DNA of 64,000 bases from Pseudonocardia autotrophica (GCF_000717175.1 NZ_JNYD01000013.1:1-64000); one strand, 5' to 3'; shown: positions 50,877-60,446, numbered from the stretch's first letter. Notes: a model not told the origin generated them from the letters alone. A program made the numbers and translations.

Positions 50877-53024
50877 ATGGCCGGCACCGCAGGACTTCAG
50901 GTCGATCCCGAGCTCCGGCGGTTCGTGGAGGGCGAGCTGCTGGCGGGCCTGGACCTGACTCCCGAGGCCTTCTGGGGCGCGCTCGCCGACCTGCAGGGGC
51001 GCTTCGCCCCGCGGATCGCCGAGCTGCTCGCCCGCCGGGACGAGATCCAGGCGCGGATCGACGCCTGGCACGAGGCCCACGGCCCGGGCGAGGCCGAGGC
51101 CTACGAGAAGCTGCTCACCGAGCTGGGCTACCTCCTGCCCGCCGACGAGCCGGCCTCGATCTCGGTCGGCGACGTCGACGCCGAGATCGCCGAGGTCCCC
51201 GGCCCGCAGCTGGTCGTCCCGGCCACCGTGCCCCGGTACGCGCTGAACGCGGCCAACGCCCGCTGGGGCTCGCTCTACGACGCCTTCTACGGCACCGACG
51301 CGCTGCCGCTGGACCACGAGCTCGCCAAGGGTTACGACGAGAAGCGCGGCGCCCAGGTCATCGCCGCCGCGGACGAGCTGCTCGACGAGCTGTTCCCGCT
51401 GGCCCAGGGCTCGCACGCGGACGTCACCGCCTACTCGGGGTCCGAGCAGGGTCTCGTCGCGTTCACCGGGGGCGGCGAGAGCGGGCTGGCCGACGCCGGG
51501 CAGTTCGCCGGCTTCCGCGCGCCCGACGGCGAGGGCCGCGCCGCGATCCTGCTGCAGCGCAACGGCCTGCACGTCGAGCTGACGATCGACCCGACGCACC
51601 GCGTCGGCCGGCAGCACCACGCGGACGTGGCCGACGTCGTGCTGGAGTCCGCGGTCACCACCATCGTCGACCTCGAGGACTCGGTCGCCACGGTCGACGG
51701 CGAGGACAAGGCCCTGGCCTACCGCACCTGGCTCGGCCTGATGACCGGCGAGCTGGTGGCGGAGTTCCAGAAGGGCGGCGAGACCGTCACCCGGCGGGTG
51801 CACGGCGACCGCGAGTACACCGGCCCCGACGGATCGCCGCTCACGCTGCCGGGCCGCTCGCTGCTGCTGGTCCGCAACGTCGGCCACCACATGACCACCG
51901 ACGCCGTGCGCACCGCCGAGGGCGAGGAGATCGCCGAGGGCGTGCTCGACGCGCTGGTCACGGCCACCGCGGCGCAGTACGACCTGCAGGGCAAGGGACG
52001 GTTCTCCAACTCCCGCAGCGGGTCGATGTACATCGTCAAGCCCAAGCAGCACGGGCCGGACGAGGTGGCGCTGACCGTCGAGCTGTTCGCCGCCGTGGAG
52101 GAGGCCCTCGGCCTGCCCGCGCGCACGCTCAAGATCGGCATCATGGACGAGGAGAAGCGCACCAGCGTGAACCTCGCGAGCGCGATCGCGGCCGCCGCCG
52201 ACCGGGTCATCTTCGTCAACACCGGCTTCCTCGACCGCACCGGCGACGAGATCCACACCTGCTTCGCGGCCGGCCCGGTGATCCCCAAGGGCGACATGAA
52301 GTCGTCGACCTGGCTCAACGCCTACGAGGACCGCAACGTCGACGTCGCGCTCGCCTCCGGGTTCGCGCACACGGCCCAGATCGGCAAGGGCATGTGGGCC
52401 AAGCCCGCTGCGATGGCCGACATGCTGGAGCAGAAGGGCGCCCAGCCGCAGCAGGGCGCCAACTGCGCGTGGGTGCCCTCGCCGACCGCCGCCACCCTGC
52501 ACGCGCTGCACTACCTGCGCACGGACGTGCACGCCGTCCAGGAGGACATCGCGAAGCGGGCCGTGACCGACCGCGAGAAGCTGCTCGTGCTGCCGATCCT
52601 CACCGGGGAGCTCACCGACGAGCAGAAGACCCACGAGCTGGAGACGAACGCGCAGTCGATCCTCGGCTACGTCGTCCGCTGGGTGGGCCTGGGCATCGGC
52701 TGCTCCACGGTGCCGGACCTCGAGGGCGTCGGGCTGATGGAGGACCGGGCGACGCTGCGGATCTCCAGCCAGCTCATCGCGAACTGGCTGCACCACGGCG
52801 TGGTCGAGGAGAAGACCGTCCGGGACACCTTCGCCCGCATGGCCGCCCTGGTCGACGAGCAGAACGCCAACGAGCCCGGCTACCCGCCGATGGCCAAGGA
52901 CCTCGAGGGCAGCGAGAGCTTCCAGGCCGCCCTGGAGCTCGTCTTCACCGGCCGCACCGAGCCCAACGGCTACACCGAGCGCGTGCTCACCACCTGGCGG
53001 CAGAAGGCCAAGCAGCGCGGATGA
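50877..53024 (+). CDS. glcB: Malate synthase G
   Basis: 715 residues, normal for malate synthase G. PRYALNAANARWGSLYDAFYGTDALP, then SVATVDGEDKALAYRTWLGLM (preceded by the acidic TTIVDLED), VKPKQHGPDEVALTVELF, and IGIMDEEKRTSVNL (Mg-binding acid) fit the family. It condenses glyoxylate with acetyl-CoA to malate. ATG at 50877 follows GAGGAGAGAGG. Divergent from iclR and the glycolate oxidase genes. Its stop overlaps the next MFS gene by four bases. Confidence 0.93.
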   Translation: MAGTAGLQVDPELRRFVEGELLAGLDLTPEAFWGALADLQGRFAPRIAELLARRDEIQARIDAWHEAHGPGEAEAYEKLLTELGYLLPADEPASISVGDVDAEIAEVPGPQLVVPATVPRYALNAANARWGSLYDAFYGTDALPLDHELAKGYDEKRGAQVIAAADELLDELFPLAQGSHADVTAYSGSEQGLVAFTGGGESGLADAGQFAGFRAPDGEGRAAILLQRNGLHVELTIDPTHRVGRQHHADVADVVLESAVTTIVDLEDSVATVDGEDKALAYRTWLGLMTGELVAEFQKGGETVTRRVHGDREYTGPDGSPLTLPGRSLLLVRNVGHHMTTDAVRTAEGEEIAEGVLDALVTATAAQYDLQGKGRFSNSRSGSMYIVKPKQHGPDEVALTVELFAAVEEALGLPARTLKIGIMDEEKRTSVNLASAIAAAADRVIFVNTGFLDRTGDEIHTCFAAGPVIPKGDMKSSTWLNAYEDRNVDVALASGFAHTAQIGKGMWAKPAAMADMLEQKGAQPQQGANCAWVPSPTAATLHALHYLRTDVHAVQEDIAKRAVTDREKLLVLPILTGELTDEQKTHELETNAQSILGYVVRWVGLGIGCSTVPDLEGVGLMEDRATLRISSQLIANWLHHGVVEEKTVRDTFARMAALVDEQNANEPGYPPMAKDLEGSESFQAALELVFTGRTEPNGYTERVLTTWRQKAKQRG

Positions 53025-54289
53025 GGTCTGCGTCTCCCCAGGGAACGCGGCCCGGCGGCGACGGGTTGGTCCCCGACGTGGGAGGACGGACGAGGTCCTG
53101 GGCGCGCGTCGCGGCGGTGCTGTTCGCCATCGGCTACGGCGCGAACCAGTTCAGCCCGCTCATGGTCGTGTACCGCGAGCAGGGGCACTACTCGGCCACG
53201 GTGGTCGCGGCGTTCTTCGGCGTCTACGTGGCCGGGCTCGCCCCGGGCCTGCTCCTCGGGGGCCCGCTGTCGGACCGGCTCGGCCGACGGCGGGTCCTGC
53301 TGCCGGCGCTGGTCGCGTCGGTGCCGGCGAGCGCGGTCCTCGCCGCCGGGGCCTTCTCCGAGGCGCTGCTGTTCACGGGGCGGTTCCTGTTCGGCGTGGT
53401 CACCGGCGTGGCCATGGCCGTCGGGACGACGTGGGTCAAGGAGCTCTCGCAGGCCCCGTTCGACCCCGAGGCGGACCCGGGCTCCGGCGCCCGCCGCGCC
53501 GCGCTCGCGCTCTCCGCGGGGTTCGGCGTCGGTCCGGTGGTCGGCGGCGTCCTGGCCCAGTGGGCGCCGCTGCCGATGGAGCTGCCCTACCTGGTGCACA
53601 TCGTGCTCACCCTCCCGGTGATCGCGCTGGTCGTCCGCGCACCCGAGACGCGGCTGCCGGAGACGGCGCCCCGGCGGTCGCTCCTCGCGGACCTGAAGGT
53701 GCCGGCGGTGGCGCACCCGCGCTTCCGCGGCCTGGTGCTGCCGCTGGCGCCGTGGGTCTTCGCCGGTCCCGCGCTGTCCTTCGCGGTGCAGCCGGCCGCC
53801 CTCGGGGCGGAGCGCACGGCCGGCTTCGGGCTGATCTTCGCCACCGGGCTCACGGCCGTGACGCTGTCGGCGGGCATCGCCATCCAGTCCGCCGCCCGCC
53901 GGCTCGACGCCCGCGCCCCGCTCGCCGGCGCCCGGCTCGGCCTCGCGCTGATCGTCGTCGGGACCCTGGTCTCCGCGGGCACGGCGCTGACCGGTTCGCT
54001 GGTCGTGGCGTTCGTCGCGTCGGCGGTCCTCGGCGGGGCCTACGGCATCTCGCTGGTCTCCGGGCTGCTGGAGGTGCAGCGGATCGCCGAGCCGGCGCAC
54101 CTGGCCGGGCTGACCGCCGTCTTCTACACGCTGACCTACGGCGGGTTCCTGTTGCCGGTGGTCCTGGCGCCGCTCGCCGTCCACGTGCCGTACGCGGTGC
54201 TGCTCGTGGTGGTGGCCGCGGTCGCCGCCGTGTGTCTCGCGATGCTGGTCGCGGCCGGCCGCCGCACGCGGGCCACGGTCGCGGCATGA
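53021..54289 (+). CDS. MFS transporter
   Basis: 422 residues with about 12 helices. YGANQFSPLMVVYREQGHYS, GPLSDRLGRRRVLLPALVAS (motif A) and GRFLFGVVTGVAMAVGTTWVKEL are typical MFS. It overlaps glcB (ATGA), so they are on one transcript; a carboxylate exporter/importer linked to glycolate use is possible but not shown. The GNAT gene overlaps its 3' end by four bases. Confidence 0.78.
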   Translation: MRSASPQGTRPGGDGLVPDVGGRTRSWARVAAVLFAIGYGANQFSPLMVVYREQGHYSATVVAAFFGVYVAGLAPGLLLGGPLSDRLGRRRVLLPALVASVPASAVLAAGAFSEALLFTGRFLFGVVTGVAMAVGTTWVKELSQAPFDPEADPGSGARRAALALSAGFGVGPVVGGVLAQWAPLPMELPYLVHIVLTLPVIALVVRAPETRLPETAPRRSLLADLKVPAVAHPRFRGLVLPLAPWVFAGPALSFAVQPAALGAERTAGFGLIFATGLTAVTLSAGIAIQSAARRLDARAPLAGARLGLALIVVGTLVSAGTALTGSLVVAFVASAVLGGAYGISLVSGLLEVQRIAEPAHLAGLTAVFYTLTYGGFLLPVVLAPLAVHVPYAVLLVVVAAVAAVCLAMLVAAGRRTRATVAA

Positions 54290-54771
54290 CGCTCGACCTC
54301 CGCGCCACCGCCTTCGACCATCCCGACGCGCAGCGGCTGATCGCCGCGGTCCAGCAGGTCTACGTCGAGCGCTACGGCGGCCAGGACGGGACGCGCACCG
54401 ACCCCGCGGAGTTCGCCGCCCCGCACGGGCTCTTCCTCGTGGGCTACGCCGAGGGCGTGCCGGTCGCGTCGGGCGGCTGGCGGGTGCGCGACGCCGAGGC
54501 GGGCGATCCCGAGGTCCGGGACGGCGACGCCGAGATCAAGCGGATGTTCGTGGTCCCGGAGGCCCGGGGGAGGGGGCACGCCCGCGCGGTGCTCGCCGCG
54601 ATCGAGCAGTCGGCTGCCGCGGCCGGGCGGCGCCGGATGATCCTCGAGACGGGCACGAAGCAGCCGGAGGCGGTCGCGCTCTACCGCAGCTCCGGCTACG
54701 CGCCGATCGTGCGGTTCGGGATCTACCGGAACGAACCGGACAGCCTCTGCTTCGCCAAGATCATCGCCTGA
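54286..54771 (+). CDS. GNAT-family N-acetyltransferase
   Basis: 161 residues. The acetyl-CoA loop is MFVVPEARGRGHARAVLAAIE (R-G-R-G-H-A, motif A), followed by RRMILETGTKQPEAVALYRSSGY, the motif B. The substrate is unknown. ATG at 54286 overlaps the MFS stop (ATGA). In the 152-bp gap to mrpA a TAGGAT box (around 54797) could be a -10 element. Confidence 0.82.
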   Translation: MTLDLRATAFDHPDAQRLIAAVQQVYVERYGGQDGTRTDPAEFAAPHGLFLVGYAEGVPVASGGWRVRDAEAGDPEVRDGDAEIKRMFVVPEARGRGHARAVLAAIEQSAAAAGRRRMILETGTKQPEAVALYRSSGYAPIVRFGIYRNEPDSLCFAKIIA

Positions 54772-54923
54772 GCGGCGGGGCCCGCCGGGCCGACCAGTAG
54801 GATCGGTGTCGGCGCCGGTTTCCGGCGCACCCTGTCCGAAGCTCGTCAACGACCCGACGCACCCTGAGCCGGGCCGCTCCCTTGAGCATGCGCGCCGCAC
54901 GGGTGTCGCGGGACGGAGGTGTC

Positions 54924-57293
54924 TTGCTCGCGCTCGTCGTCGCCCATCTCGTGGTGGCCGCCGTGCTGCCCCTGGTGTCGCGGCGCAGCCGGCGTGCCGC
55001 CTTCGGGGTCGCCGCGGTCCTCCCCGCCGCCACGCTGGTCTGGGGGTTCGCCCACCTCGATGCGGCGCTCGGGCCCGGCCTCGAGGAGACGGTGACCTGG
55101 TCCGCGGCGTTGGACCTCGAGCTCGGGTTCCGGCTCGACGCGCTGGGCCTGGTCATGATCGTGCTGGTCGGCGGGCTCGGGGCGCTGATCCTGGCCTACA
55201 GCGCGTGGTACTTCGGCAAGGACAGCCGGGACGCCCCACGGAACTCGGCGCTGCTGCTCGCGTTCGCCGGGGCGATGCTCGGCCTCGTCCTGGCGGACGA
55301 CCTGCTCACCCTCTACGTCTTCTGGGAGCTGACGTCGATCGCGTCGTTCCTGCTGGTCGGGCAGGGCGGCCTGCACCGGGCCAACCGGCGCGCGGCCGTG
55401 CAGGCGCTGCTGGTCACGGTGTTCGGCGGGCTCGCGATGCTGCTGGGGATCGTGTTCGTGGGCGAGTCCGCGGGCACCTACCGGATCTCGGAGATCGTCG
55501 CCGCGCCGCCGCCGGGCGGGGTGGCCGCCACCGGCGTCGCGCTGATCCTTGTCGGCGCGCTCACCAAGTCCGCCCAGGCGCCGTTCCACCCCTGGCTCCC
55601 CGCGGCGATGGCCGCGCCCACGCCGGTGAGTGCCTACCTGCACGCCGCGTCGATGGTGAAGGCCGGCGTGGTGCTGGTGGGCCGGCTCTCCCCGGGCTTC
55701 GCCGACCGGGCCGAGTGGTGGGTGCCGATCGCCGTGCTGGGGCTGGTCACGATGCTGATCGGCGGCTGGCGGGCACTGCACGAGACGGACCTGAAGCGGC
55801 TGCTGGCCTTCGGCACGGTGAGCCAGCTCGGCTTCCTCATGGTGCTGTTCGGCTCCGGCGACCGGATCGGCGAGGTCGCGGCGCTGACCATGCTGCTGGC
55901 CCACGGCCTGTTCAAGGCGCCGCTGTTCATGGTCGTCGGGATCGTCGACAAGGTCACCGGCACCCGGGAGGTCGGCGCGCTGTCCGGGCTCGGGCGCAGG
56001 CTGCCGGGGCTCGCCGTGGCCGCGGTCCTGGCCGCGGCGTCCATGGCCGGGGTGCCGTTCCTGCTCGGGTTCCTGGGCAAGGAGGCGGCGTTCGAGGCGT
56101 TCGTGCACCAGGGAGGCGCCCGCGGGTGGGTCCTCGCGCTCGGCCTGCTCGCCGGGTCGGTCCTCACCGTCGCCTACTCCGCGCGCTTCCTGTGGGGCGC
56201 CTTCGCCGACAAGCCCGGCGTCGAGCCCGTCGACCCCAGGCGGCCCGCCGCGGGCCTGCTCGCGCCGACCTGGACGGCCGCGATCGCCGGGCTGGTGCTC
56301 GGGTCCGTCCCGCCGCTGGTGAACGCCCTGGCCCAGCCCTACGCCGAGGCCTACCCGGCCACCGACGCGACCGAGGCGGACTACCACCTCGCGCTCTGGC
56401 ACGGGCTCTCGCTGCCGCTGCTGTTCTCCGTGGTCGCGCTGGCCGGCGGCCTCGCGCTGCACGTCGGTCGCGACCGGATCACCGGCGTGCACCGGGCGTT
56501 GCGCCATCCGCTGTCCGCGCAGCGCGGCTACGAGACCGCCGTGGCCGGGCTGGAGCGGGCCGCCACCCAGGTCACCGGTCGCGTGCAGGTCGGTTCGCTG
56601 CCCGTCTACCTGGGCGTCCTGCTGTGCACGGTGCTCGTCCTGCCGGGCGTCGCGCTGGTCACCGGCGGGACCTGGCCGCAGGACCAGTCGCTCGTGTCGT
56701 CGCTGCTGCAGCTCCCGCTCGGCCTGATCGTGGTGGCCGCGGCCCTCGCCCTGACCCGGGTCCGCCGGCGGTTCACCGCCGTCCTGCTGGTCGGCGCGAT
56801 CGGCTACGGGATCGGCGGGCTGTTCGTCGTCGACGGGGCGCCGGACCTCGCACTGGCGCAGTTCCTGGTCGAGACGCTCACGCTGGTGGCCTTCGTGTTC
56901 GTGCTGCGCCGGCTGCCGGCGCACTTCGATACCCAGAACGGCACCGGCTCCTCGCCCGACGCGAAGCCCCACCGGGGTGTCCAGCTGCGGAAGGCCGCCC
57001 TCGCCACCGTGACGGGCGTGTTCGTCGCGGTCGCGGGCGTGGTCCTCACCGGCGCACGACAGCAGCCTCCCGCCGCCAGCGGCGAGTTCGTGGCCCGCGC
57101 CCCGGAGGCCGGGGCGGACAACGTCATCGCGGCGATCCTCGTCGACTTCCGCGCGCTGGACACCGTCGGCGAGATCACCGTGCTGCTCATCGCCGCGGCC
57201 GGTACGGCGAGCCTCGTGCTCGCCACCCGCTTCGACCGGAAACGCGAGGCCGGCGGCGGCACCCCCGAGCACGAGAGGGAGGTCCTCGGATGA
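54924..57293 (+). CDS. mrpA: Mrp-type Na+/H+ antiporter subunit A
   Basis: 789 residues with about 20 helices. NuoL-like core: FWELTSIASFLLVGQGGLHRANRRAA, LTKSAQAPFHPWLPAAMAAPTPVSAYLHAASMVKAG, LHETDLKRLLAFGTVSQLGFL and LLAHGLFKAPLFMVVGIVDK; C-terminal MbhD/MbhE-like helices contain LALAQFLVETLTLVAFVFVLRRLP. The Mrp complex exchanges Na+ for H+. TTG at 54924 follows GGAGG; an ATG at 54888 gives a poorer N-terminus. The next gene overlaps by four bases (ATGA). Confidence 0.9.
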   Translation: MLALVVAHLVVAAVLPLVSRRSRRAAFGVAAVLPAATLVWGFAHLDAALGPGLEETVTWSAALDLELGFRLDALGLVMIVLVGGLGALILAYSAWYFGKDSRDAPRNSALLLAFAGAMLGLVLADDLLTLYVFWELTSIASFLLVGQGGLHRANRRAAVQALLVTVFGGLAMLLGIVFVGESAGTYRISEIVAAPPPGGVAATGVALILVGALTKSAQAPFHPWLPAAMAAPTPVSAYLHAASMVKAGVVLVGRLSPGFADRAEWWVPIAVLGLVTMLIGGWRALHETDLKRLLAFGTVSQLGFLMVLFGSGDRIGEVAALTMLLAHGLFKAPLFMVVGIVDKVTGTREVGALSGLGRRLPGLAVAAVLAAASMAGVPFLLGFLGKEAAFEAFVHQGGARGWVLALGLLAGSVLTVAYSARFLWGAFADKPGVEPVDPRRPAAGLLAPTWTAAIAGLVLGSVPPLVNALAQPYAEAYPATDATEADYHLALWHGLSLPLLFSVVALAGGLALHVGRDRITGVHRALRHPLSAQRGYETAVAGLERAATQVTGRVQVGSLPVYLGVLLCTVLVLPGVALVTGGTWPQDQSLVSSLLQLPLGLIVVAAALALTRVRRRFTAVLLVGAIGYGIGGLFVVDGAPDLALAQFLVETLTLVAFVFVLRRLPAHFDTQNGTGSSPDAKPHRGVQLRKAALATVTGVFVAVAGVVLTGARQQPPAASGEFVARAPEAGADNVIAAILVDFRALDTVGEITVLLIAAAGTASLVLATRFDRKREAGGGTPEHEREVLG

Positions 57294-57844
57294 GCAACCG
57301 CGAACCGGTGCCGTTCGCGCAGTGGGACGAGCCGGAGGGGGAGTGGACGCTGCCCGGGGCCTGTCCCGTCCGCTCCAACCGCACTCTGATGCTGGAGGCC
57401 GCCGCCCGCTTCCTCTTCCCCACCGTGCTGGTCTTCTCGGTCTACCTGCTGATCGTGGGGCACTACGCGCCCGGGGGCGGGTTCCCCGGCGGTTTGGTGG
57501 CCGGGCTGGCCTTCGTGCTGCGCTACATCGCCGGCGGCGAGTCGGAGGGCGCCGAGATCGGCTCGCGGTTCGTCGTGCGCCCGCCGGTACTCATGGGGCT
57601 CGGCCTGCTGGTCGCCGTGGTGTCCGCGCTCGCGCCGGCGGCCTTCGGCGCCCCGGTACTGGCCAGCGCGAAGGTGTCCTTCGACATCCCGCTGATCGGC
57701 ACCGTCGACCTCGTCTCCAGCTTGCTGATCGACATCGGTGTGTACCTGCTGATCATCGGCGTGGTGCTCGACCTGCTGCGCTCGCTGGGCAGCGGGATCG
57801 AGCGGGACGCCCGGGAGGCGGCCGGAGAGGAGGCCGGTCCGTGA
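57290..57844 (+). CDS. mrpB: Mrp antiporter subunit B (MnhB domain)
   Basis: 184 residues. An N-terminal hydrophilic leader of about 35 residues precedes the MnhB domain: LMLEAAARFLFPTVLVFSVYLLIVGHYAPGGGFPGGLVAGL, and IGTVDLVSSLLIDIGVYLLIIGVVLDLL. It has four helices. ATG at 57290 overlaps mrpA; its stop overlaps mrpC (GTGA). Part of the membrane complex with MrpA. Confidence 0.88.
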   Translation: MSNREPVPFAQWDEPEGEWTLPGACPVRSNRTLMLEAAARFLFPTVLVFSVYLLIVGHYAPGGGFPGGLVAGLAFVLRYIAGGESEGAEIGSRFVVRPPVLMGLGLLVAVVSALAPAAFGAPVLASAKVSFDIPLIGTVDLVSSLLIDIGVYLLIIGVVLDLLRSLGSGIERDAREAAGEEAGP

Positions 57845-58323
57845 TCACGATCAACGTGACGATGGCGGTCGTGCTGGCCGTCCTCTACTCCGTGGGCTTC
57901 TATCTGCTGCTGCAGCGGTCGCTGATGCGGATCCTGATCGGCATCGTGGTGCTCGGGCACGGCGCCAACCTGCTGCTGCAGCTCGCCGGCGGACCGCCTG
58001 CACGCGCGCCCGTCCTGGGCACCGCCCTGCCCGAGGAGTTCGCCGACCCGCTCCCGCAGGCCCTCGCCCTGACGGCCATCGTGATCACGTTCGCGCTCAC
58101 CACCTACCTGCTGGCCCTGGGCTACCGCAGCTGGGTGCTCACCGGCCGGGACGAGGTCCAGGACGACCTCGAGGACCGCCGCGTCGCCGAGCGGCAGCGT
58201 CCCGAGGGCTCGATGGAGGCGGACGCCGAGGGCCCGGACGACGAGGAGGATCCCGGCTCCGCGGCCGCCTCCGACCGGACGGACGAGCCCGCCGAGGTCT
58301 CCGGGAGCGGGGCGGCCCGGTGA
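57841..58323 (+). CDS. mrpC: Mrp antiporter subunit C (NuoK-like)
   Basis: 160 residues. NuoK-like three-helix protein: FYLLLQRSLMRILIGIVVLGHGANLLL and DPLPQALALTAIVITFALTTYLLALGYR. The C-terminal 60 residues are hydrophilic and acidic, longer than in usual MrpC. GTG at 57841 overlaps mrpB; its stop overlaps mrpD (GTGA). Confidence 0.88.
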   Translation: MITINVTMAVVLAVLYSVGFYLLLQRSLMRILIGIVVLGHGANLLLQLAGGPPARAPVLGTALPEEFADPLPQALALTAIVITFALTTYLLALGYRSWVLTGRDEVQDDLEDRRVAERQRPEGSMEADAEGPDDEEDPGSAAASDRTDEPAEVSGSGAAR

Positions 58324-59837
58324 GCACGCTCGTCACGCTGCCCGTCCTGCTGCCCATCCTGGGCGCGGCCCTGACGGTGCTGGCCGCCCGCTCGGCGCGG
58401 ACCCAGCGGCTGATCGGGATCGTGGTCCTCGCCGCGGTCTCGGTCGTGGCCGCGGTGCTGCTGGTCGCCGCGGACCGGACCGGCCCCGTCGTCGCCGAGC
58501 TGGGCGGCTGGCCCGCGCCCGTCGGGATCGTCCTGGTGGCGGACCGGCTCTCCGCGCTGCTGCTGCTGATCTCGACCGTCGTCACGCTCGCGGTGCTGGT
58601 CTACGCGATCGGCCAGCGGATCTCCGACTACGGCCGGGAGACGGCCAGCACCACGTTCCACCCGATCTTCCTGCTGCTCTCGACGGGCGTGTCGCTGGCC
58701 TACCTCACCGGCGACCTGTTCAGCCTGTTCGTGGCGTTCGAGATCATGCTGGCGGCGTCGTACGTGCTGATCACCCGCCGCACCAACGCCTCCCGGATCC
58801 GCTCCGGGATGACGTACGTGATCATCTCCCTCACGTCGTCGCTGCTGTTCCTCACCACGATCGCGCTGGTCTACGCGGCCACCGGCACGGTCAACCTGGC
58901 CGACCTCGCCGGCCGGGTGGCTGCGCTGCCGGAGGGGCTGCGGACGCTGTTGTCGATGCTCACGATCGTCACGTTCGGGATCAAGGCGGCGATGGTGCCG
59001 CTGCACTTCTGGCTGCCGGACAGCTACCCCAACGCGCCGGCGCCGGTCACCGCGCTGTTCGCGGGCCTGCTGACCAAGGTCGGCGTGTACGCGCTGCTGC
59101 GCACCCAGACGCTGGTCTTCCCCGGCACCGGTCCGTCGACCGTGCTCCTGGTGCTGGCCGTGCTGACGATGGTCGTGGGCGCGCTCGGCGCGCTGGCCCA
59201 GGACGACCTCAACCGGTTGCTGTCCTTCCTGCTCGTCAGCCACATCGGCTTCATGCTGTTCGGCCTCGCCGTGTACGACGCCCGGGGCGCGGGCGGCACG
59301 GCGCTCTACATCGTCCACCACATCACCGTGCAGGCCACGCTGTTCCTGGTCAGCGGCCTGATCACGCGCCGGACGGGCACGGTCTCGATCGACGCGATGG
59401 GCGGGCTGGCGAGACGCTCGCCGGCGCTGGCCGTGCTCTTCGCGGTTCCGGCGCTCACCCTCGCCGGCATCCCGCCGACGTCGGGCTTCGTCGCGAAGCT
59501 CGCGCTCCTGCAGGCCGGGGCCACCGGTGGGGCGGCCACGGCCGTCGTCGCCGGGTTCGTGGTGCTCGCCAGCCTGCTCACGCTCTACGCCATGGTCCGG
59601 GTCTGGGTGCGGGTGTTCTGGGGCACCGAGAAGGAGCCGCTGCCCGACCCGGACCCGACGGACGAGCTGGTCGTCGGCACCGCCCGGGCCTCCCGGCCGA
59701 TGTACGCCGCCACCGTCGCCCTGGTCGCCGTGAGCACCGCGATCGCCGTCGCGGCGGGGCCGCTGTCCGCGATCACCGAGCAGGCGGGCGCGGACCTGAT
59801 GGCCCGCACGCCCTACATCGAGGCGGTGCTGGGATGA
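58320..59837 (+). CDS. mrpD: Mrp antiporter subunit D (NuoM/N-like)
   Basis: 505 residues with about 14 helices. VAFEIMLAASYVLITRRTNASRIRSGMTYVIISLTSS, FGIKAAMVPLHFWLPDSYPNAPAPVTALFAGLLTKVGVYALLR and QDDLNRLLSFLLVSHIGFMLFG contain the Glu and Lys residues of the NuoL/M/N proton-channel family. Proton-translocating subunit. GTG at 58320 overlaps mrpC. Its stop enters the first of three mini-ORFs before mrpE. Confidence 0.9.
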   Translation: MSTLVTLPVLLPILGAALTVLAARSARTQRLIGIVVLAAVSVVAAVLLVAADRTGPVVAELGGWPAPVGIVLVADRLSALLLLISTVVTLAVLVYAIGQRISDYGRETASTTFHPIFLLLSTGVSLAYLTGDLFSLFVAFEIMLAASYVLITRRTNASRIRSGMTYVIISLTSSLLFLTTIALVYAATGTVNLADLAGRVAALPEGLRTLLSMLTIVTFGIKAAMVPLHFWLPDSYPNAPAPVTALFAGLLTKVGVYALLRTQTLVFPGTGPSTVLLVLAVLTMVVGALGALAQDDLNRLLSFLLVSHIGFMLFGLAVYDARGAGGTALYIVHHITVQATLFLVSGLITRRTGTVSIDAMGGLARRSPALAVLFAVPALTLAGIPPTSGFVAKLALLQAGATGGAATAVVAGFVVLASLLTLYAMVRVWVRVFWGTEKEPLPDPDPTDELVVGTARASRPMYAATVALVAVSTAIAVAAGPLSAITEQAGADLMARTPYIEAVLG

Positions 59838-59879
59838 GGGGGCTGCGATGAGGGGGCTGGGATGAGGGGGCTGCGATGA
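59831..59879 (+). other. Three overlapping mini-ORFs between mrpD and mrpE
   Basis: Tandem 14-bp repeats (units at 59831, 59845 and 59859) each contain AGGGGG and an ATGA overlap. They make three five-codon ORFs: MRGLR (59834-59851), MRGLG (59848-59865), MRGLR (59862-59879). The stop of each overlaps the ATG of the next, and the last overlaps the mrpE ATG at 59876. This could couple mrpE translation to mrpD by repeated re-initiation. Slippage-type expansion of the start region is the other reading. Confidence 0.6.
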
Positions 59880-60370
59880 CCGTGCTGCGCCGCTGGCCGC
59901 AGGTGCTCTGGCTGACCGTCGTCTGGGTCCTCCTCTGGGGCACGATCTCGGTGAAGATCGTGATCGGCGGGGTCCTGGTGGCGGTCGCCGTGACCGCGCT
60001 GTTCCCCCTGCCGCTGCTGCCGCGGCTGCCCTTCCGGCCGTGGGCGCTGCTGCAACTCGGCGGCCATCTGCTGGCCGACCTGGTGGTCTCCGGCGCGCAG
60101 GTCGCCTGGGAGACGCTCCGGTACGGCCCGGGCGCGCGGGCGGGGATCGTCGCCGTGCCGCTGCTGACGGAGTCCGAGCGGATCACGACCTTCGTCGCCG
60201 CCGCGACGGCACTGACCCCGGGAAGCGTGGTGCTGCAGATCGACCGGGCGGGCGGCCGCCTGTACGTGTACACGCTGGGCCTGCGCGGGCCGGCCGACGC
60301 CACGCGCGTGCGCCGGCAGATGGAGCGGCTGCAGGACCGGATGATGCGAACCCTGGGGGAGAAGCGATGA
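59876..60370 (+). CDS. mrpE: Mrp antiporter subunit E
   Basis: 164 residues. MrpE fold: WPQVLWLTVVWVLLWGTISVKIVIGGVLVAVAV, LLADLVVSGAQVAWETLRYGPGARAGIVAVPLLTESERITTFVAAATALTPGSVVLQIDRAGGRLYVYTL. Conserved assembly/transport subunit. ATG at 59876 comes after three AGGGGG-bearing repeats. Its stop overlaps the ATG of a 13-codon ORF (60367). Confidence 0.88.
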   Translation: MTVLRRWPQVLWLTVVWVLLWGTISVKIVIGGVLVAVAVTALFPLPLLPRLPFRPWALLQLGGHLLADLVVSGAQVAWETLRYGPGARAGIVAVPLLTESERITTFVAAATALTPGSVVLQIDRAGGRLYVYTLGLRGPADATRVRRQMERLQDRMMRTLGEKR

Positions 60371-60446
60371 CCGCCGCCGACGTACTTCTTCCCGCGGAGG
60401 CGGCATGAACCCCGCCGACGTACTTCTTCCCGCGGAGGCGGCATGA
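60367..60446 (+). other. Two overlapping mini-ORFs between mrpE and mrpF
   Basis: A 38-bp tandem duplication (35-bp identical cores at 60376-60410 and 60414-60448) gives two 13-residue ORFs, MTAADVLLPAEAA (60367-60408) and MNPADVLLPAEAA (60405-60446). Each starts in an ATGA overlap with the previous stop, and the second stop overlaps the mrpF ATG at 60443. Each carries CGGAGGCGG just before the next ATG. The sequence ADVLLPAEAA is nearly repeated before mrpG. Confidence 0.65.

Noticed and set aside
54806..57844. Long alternative frame over mrpA
   Set aside because: It gives Arg/Gly/Ala-rich sequence typical of shifted frames in GC-rich DNA and joins to the real mrpB only at the end.
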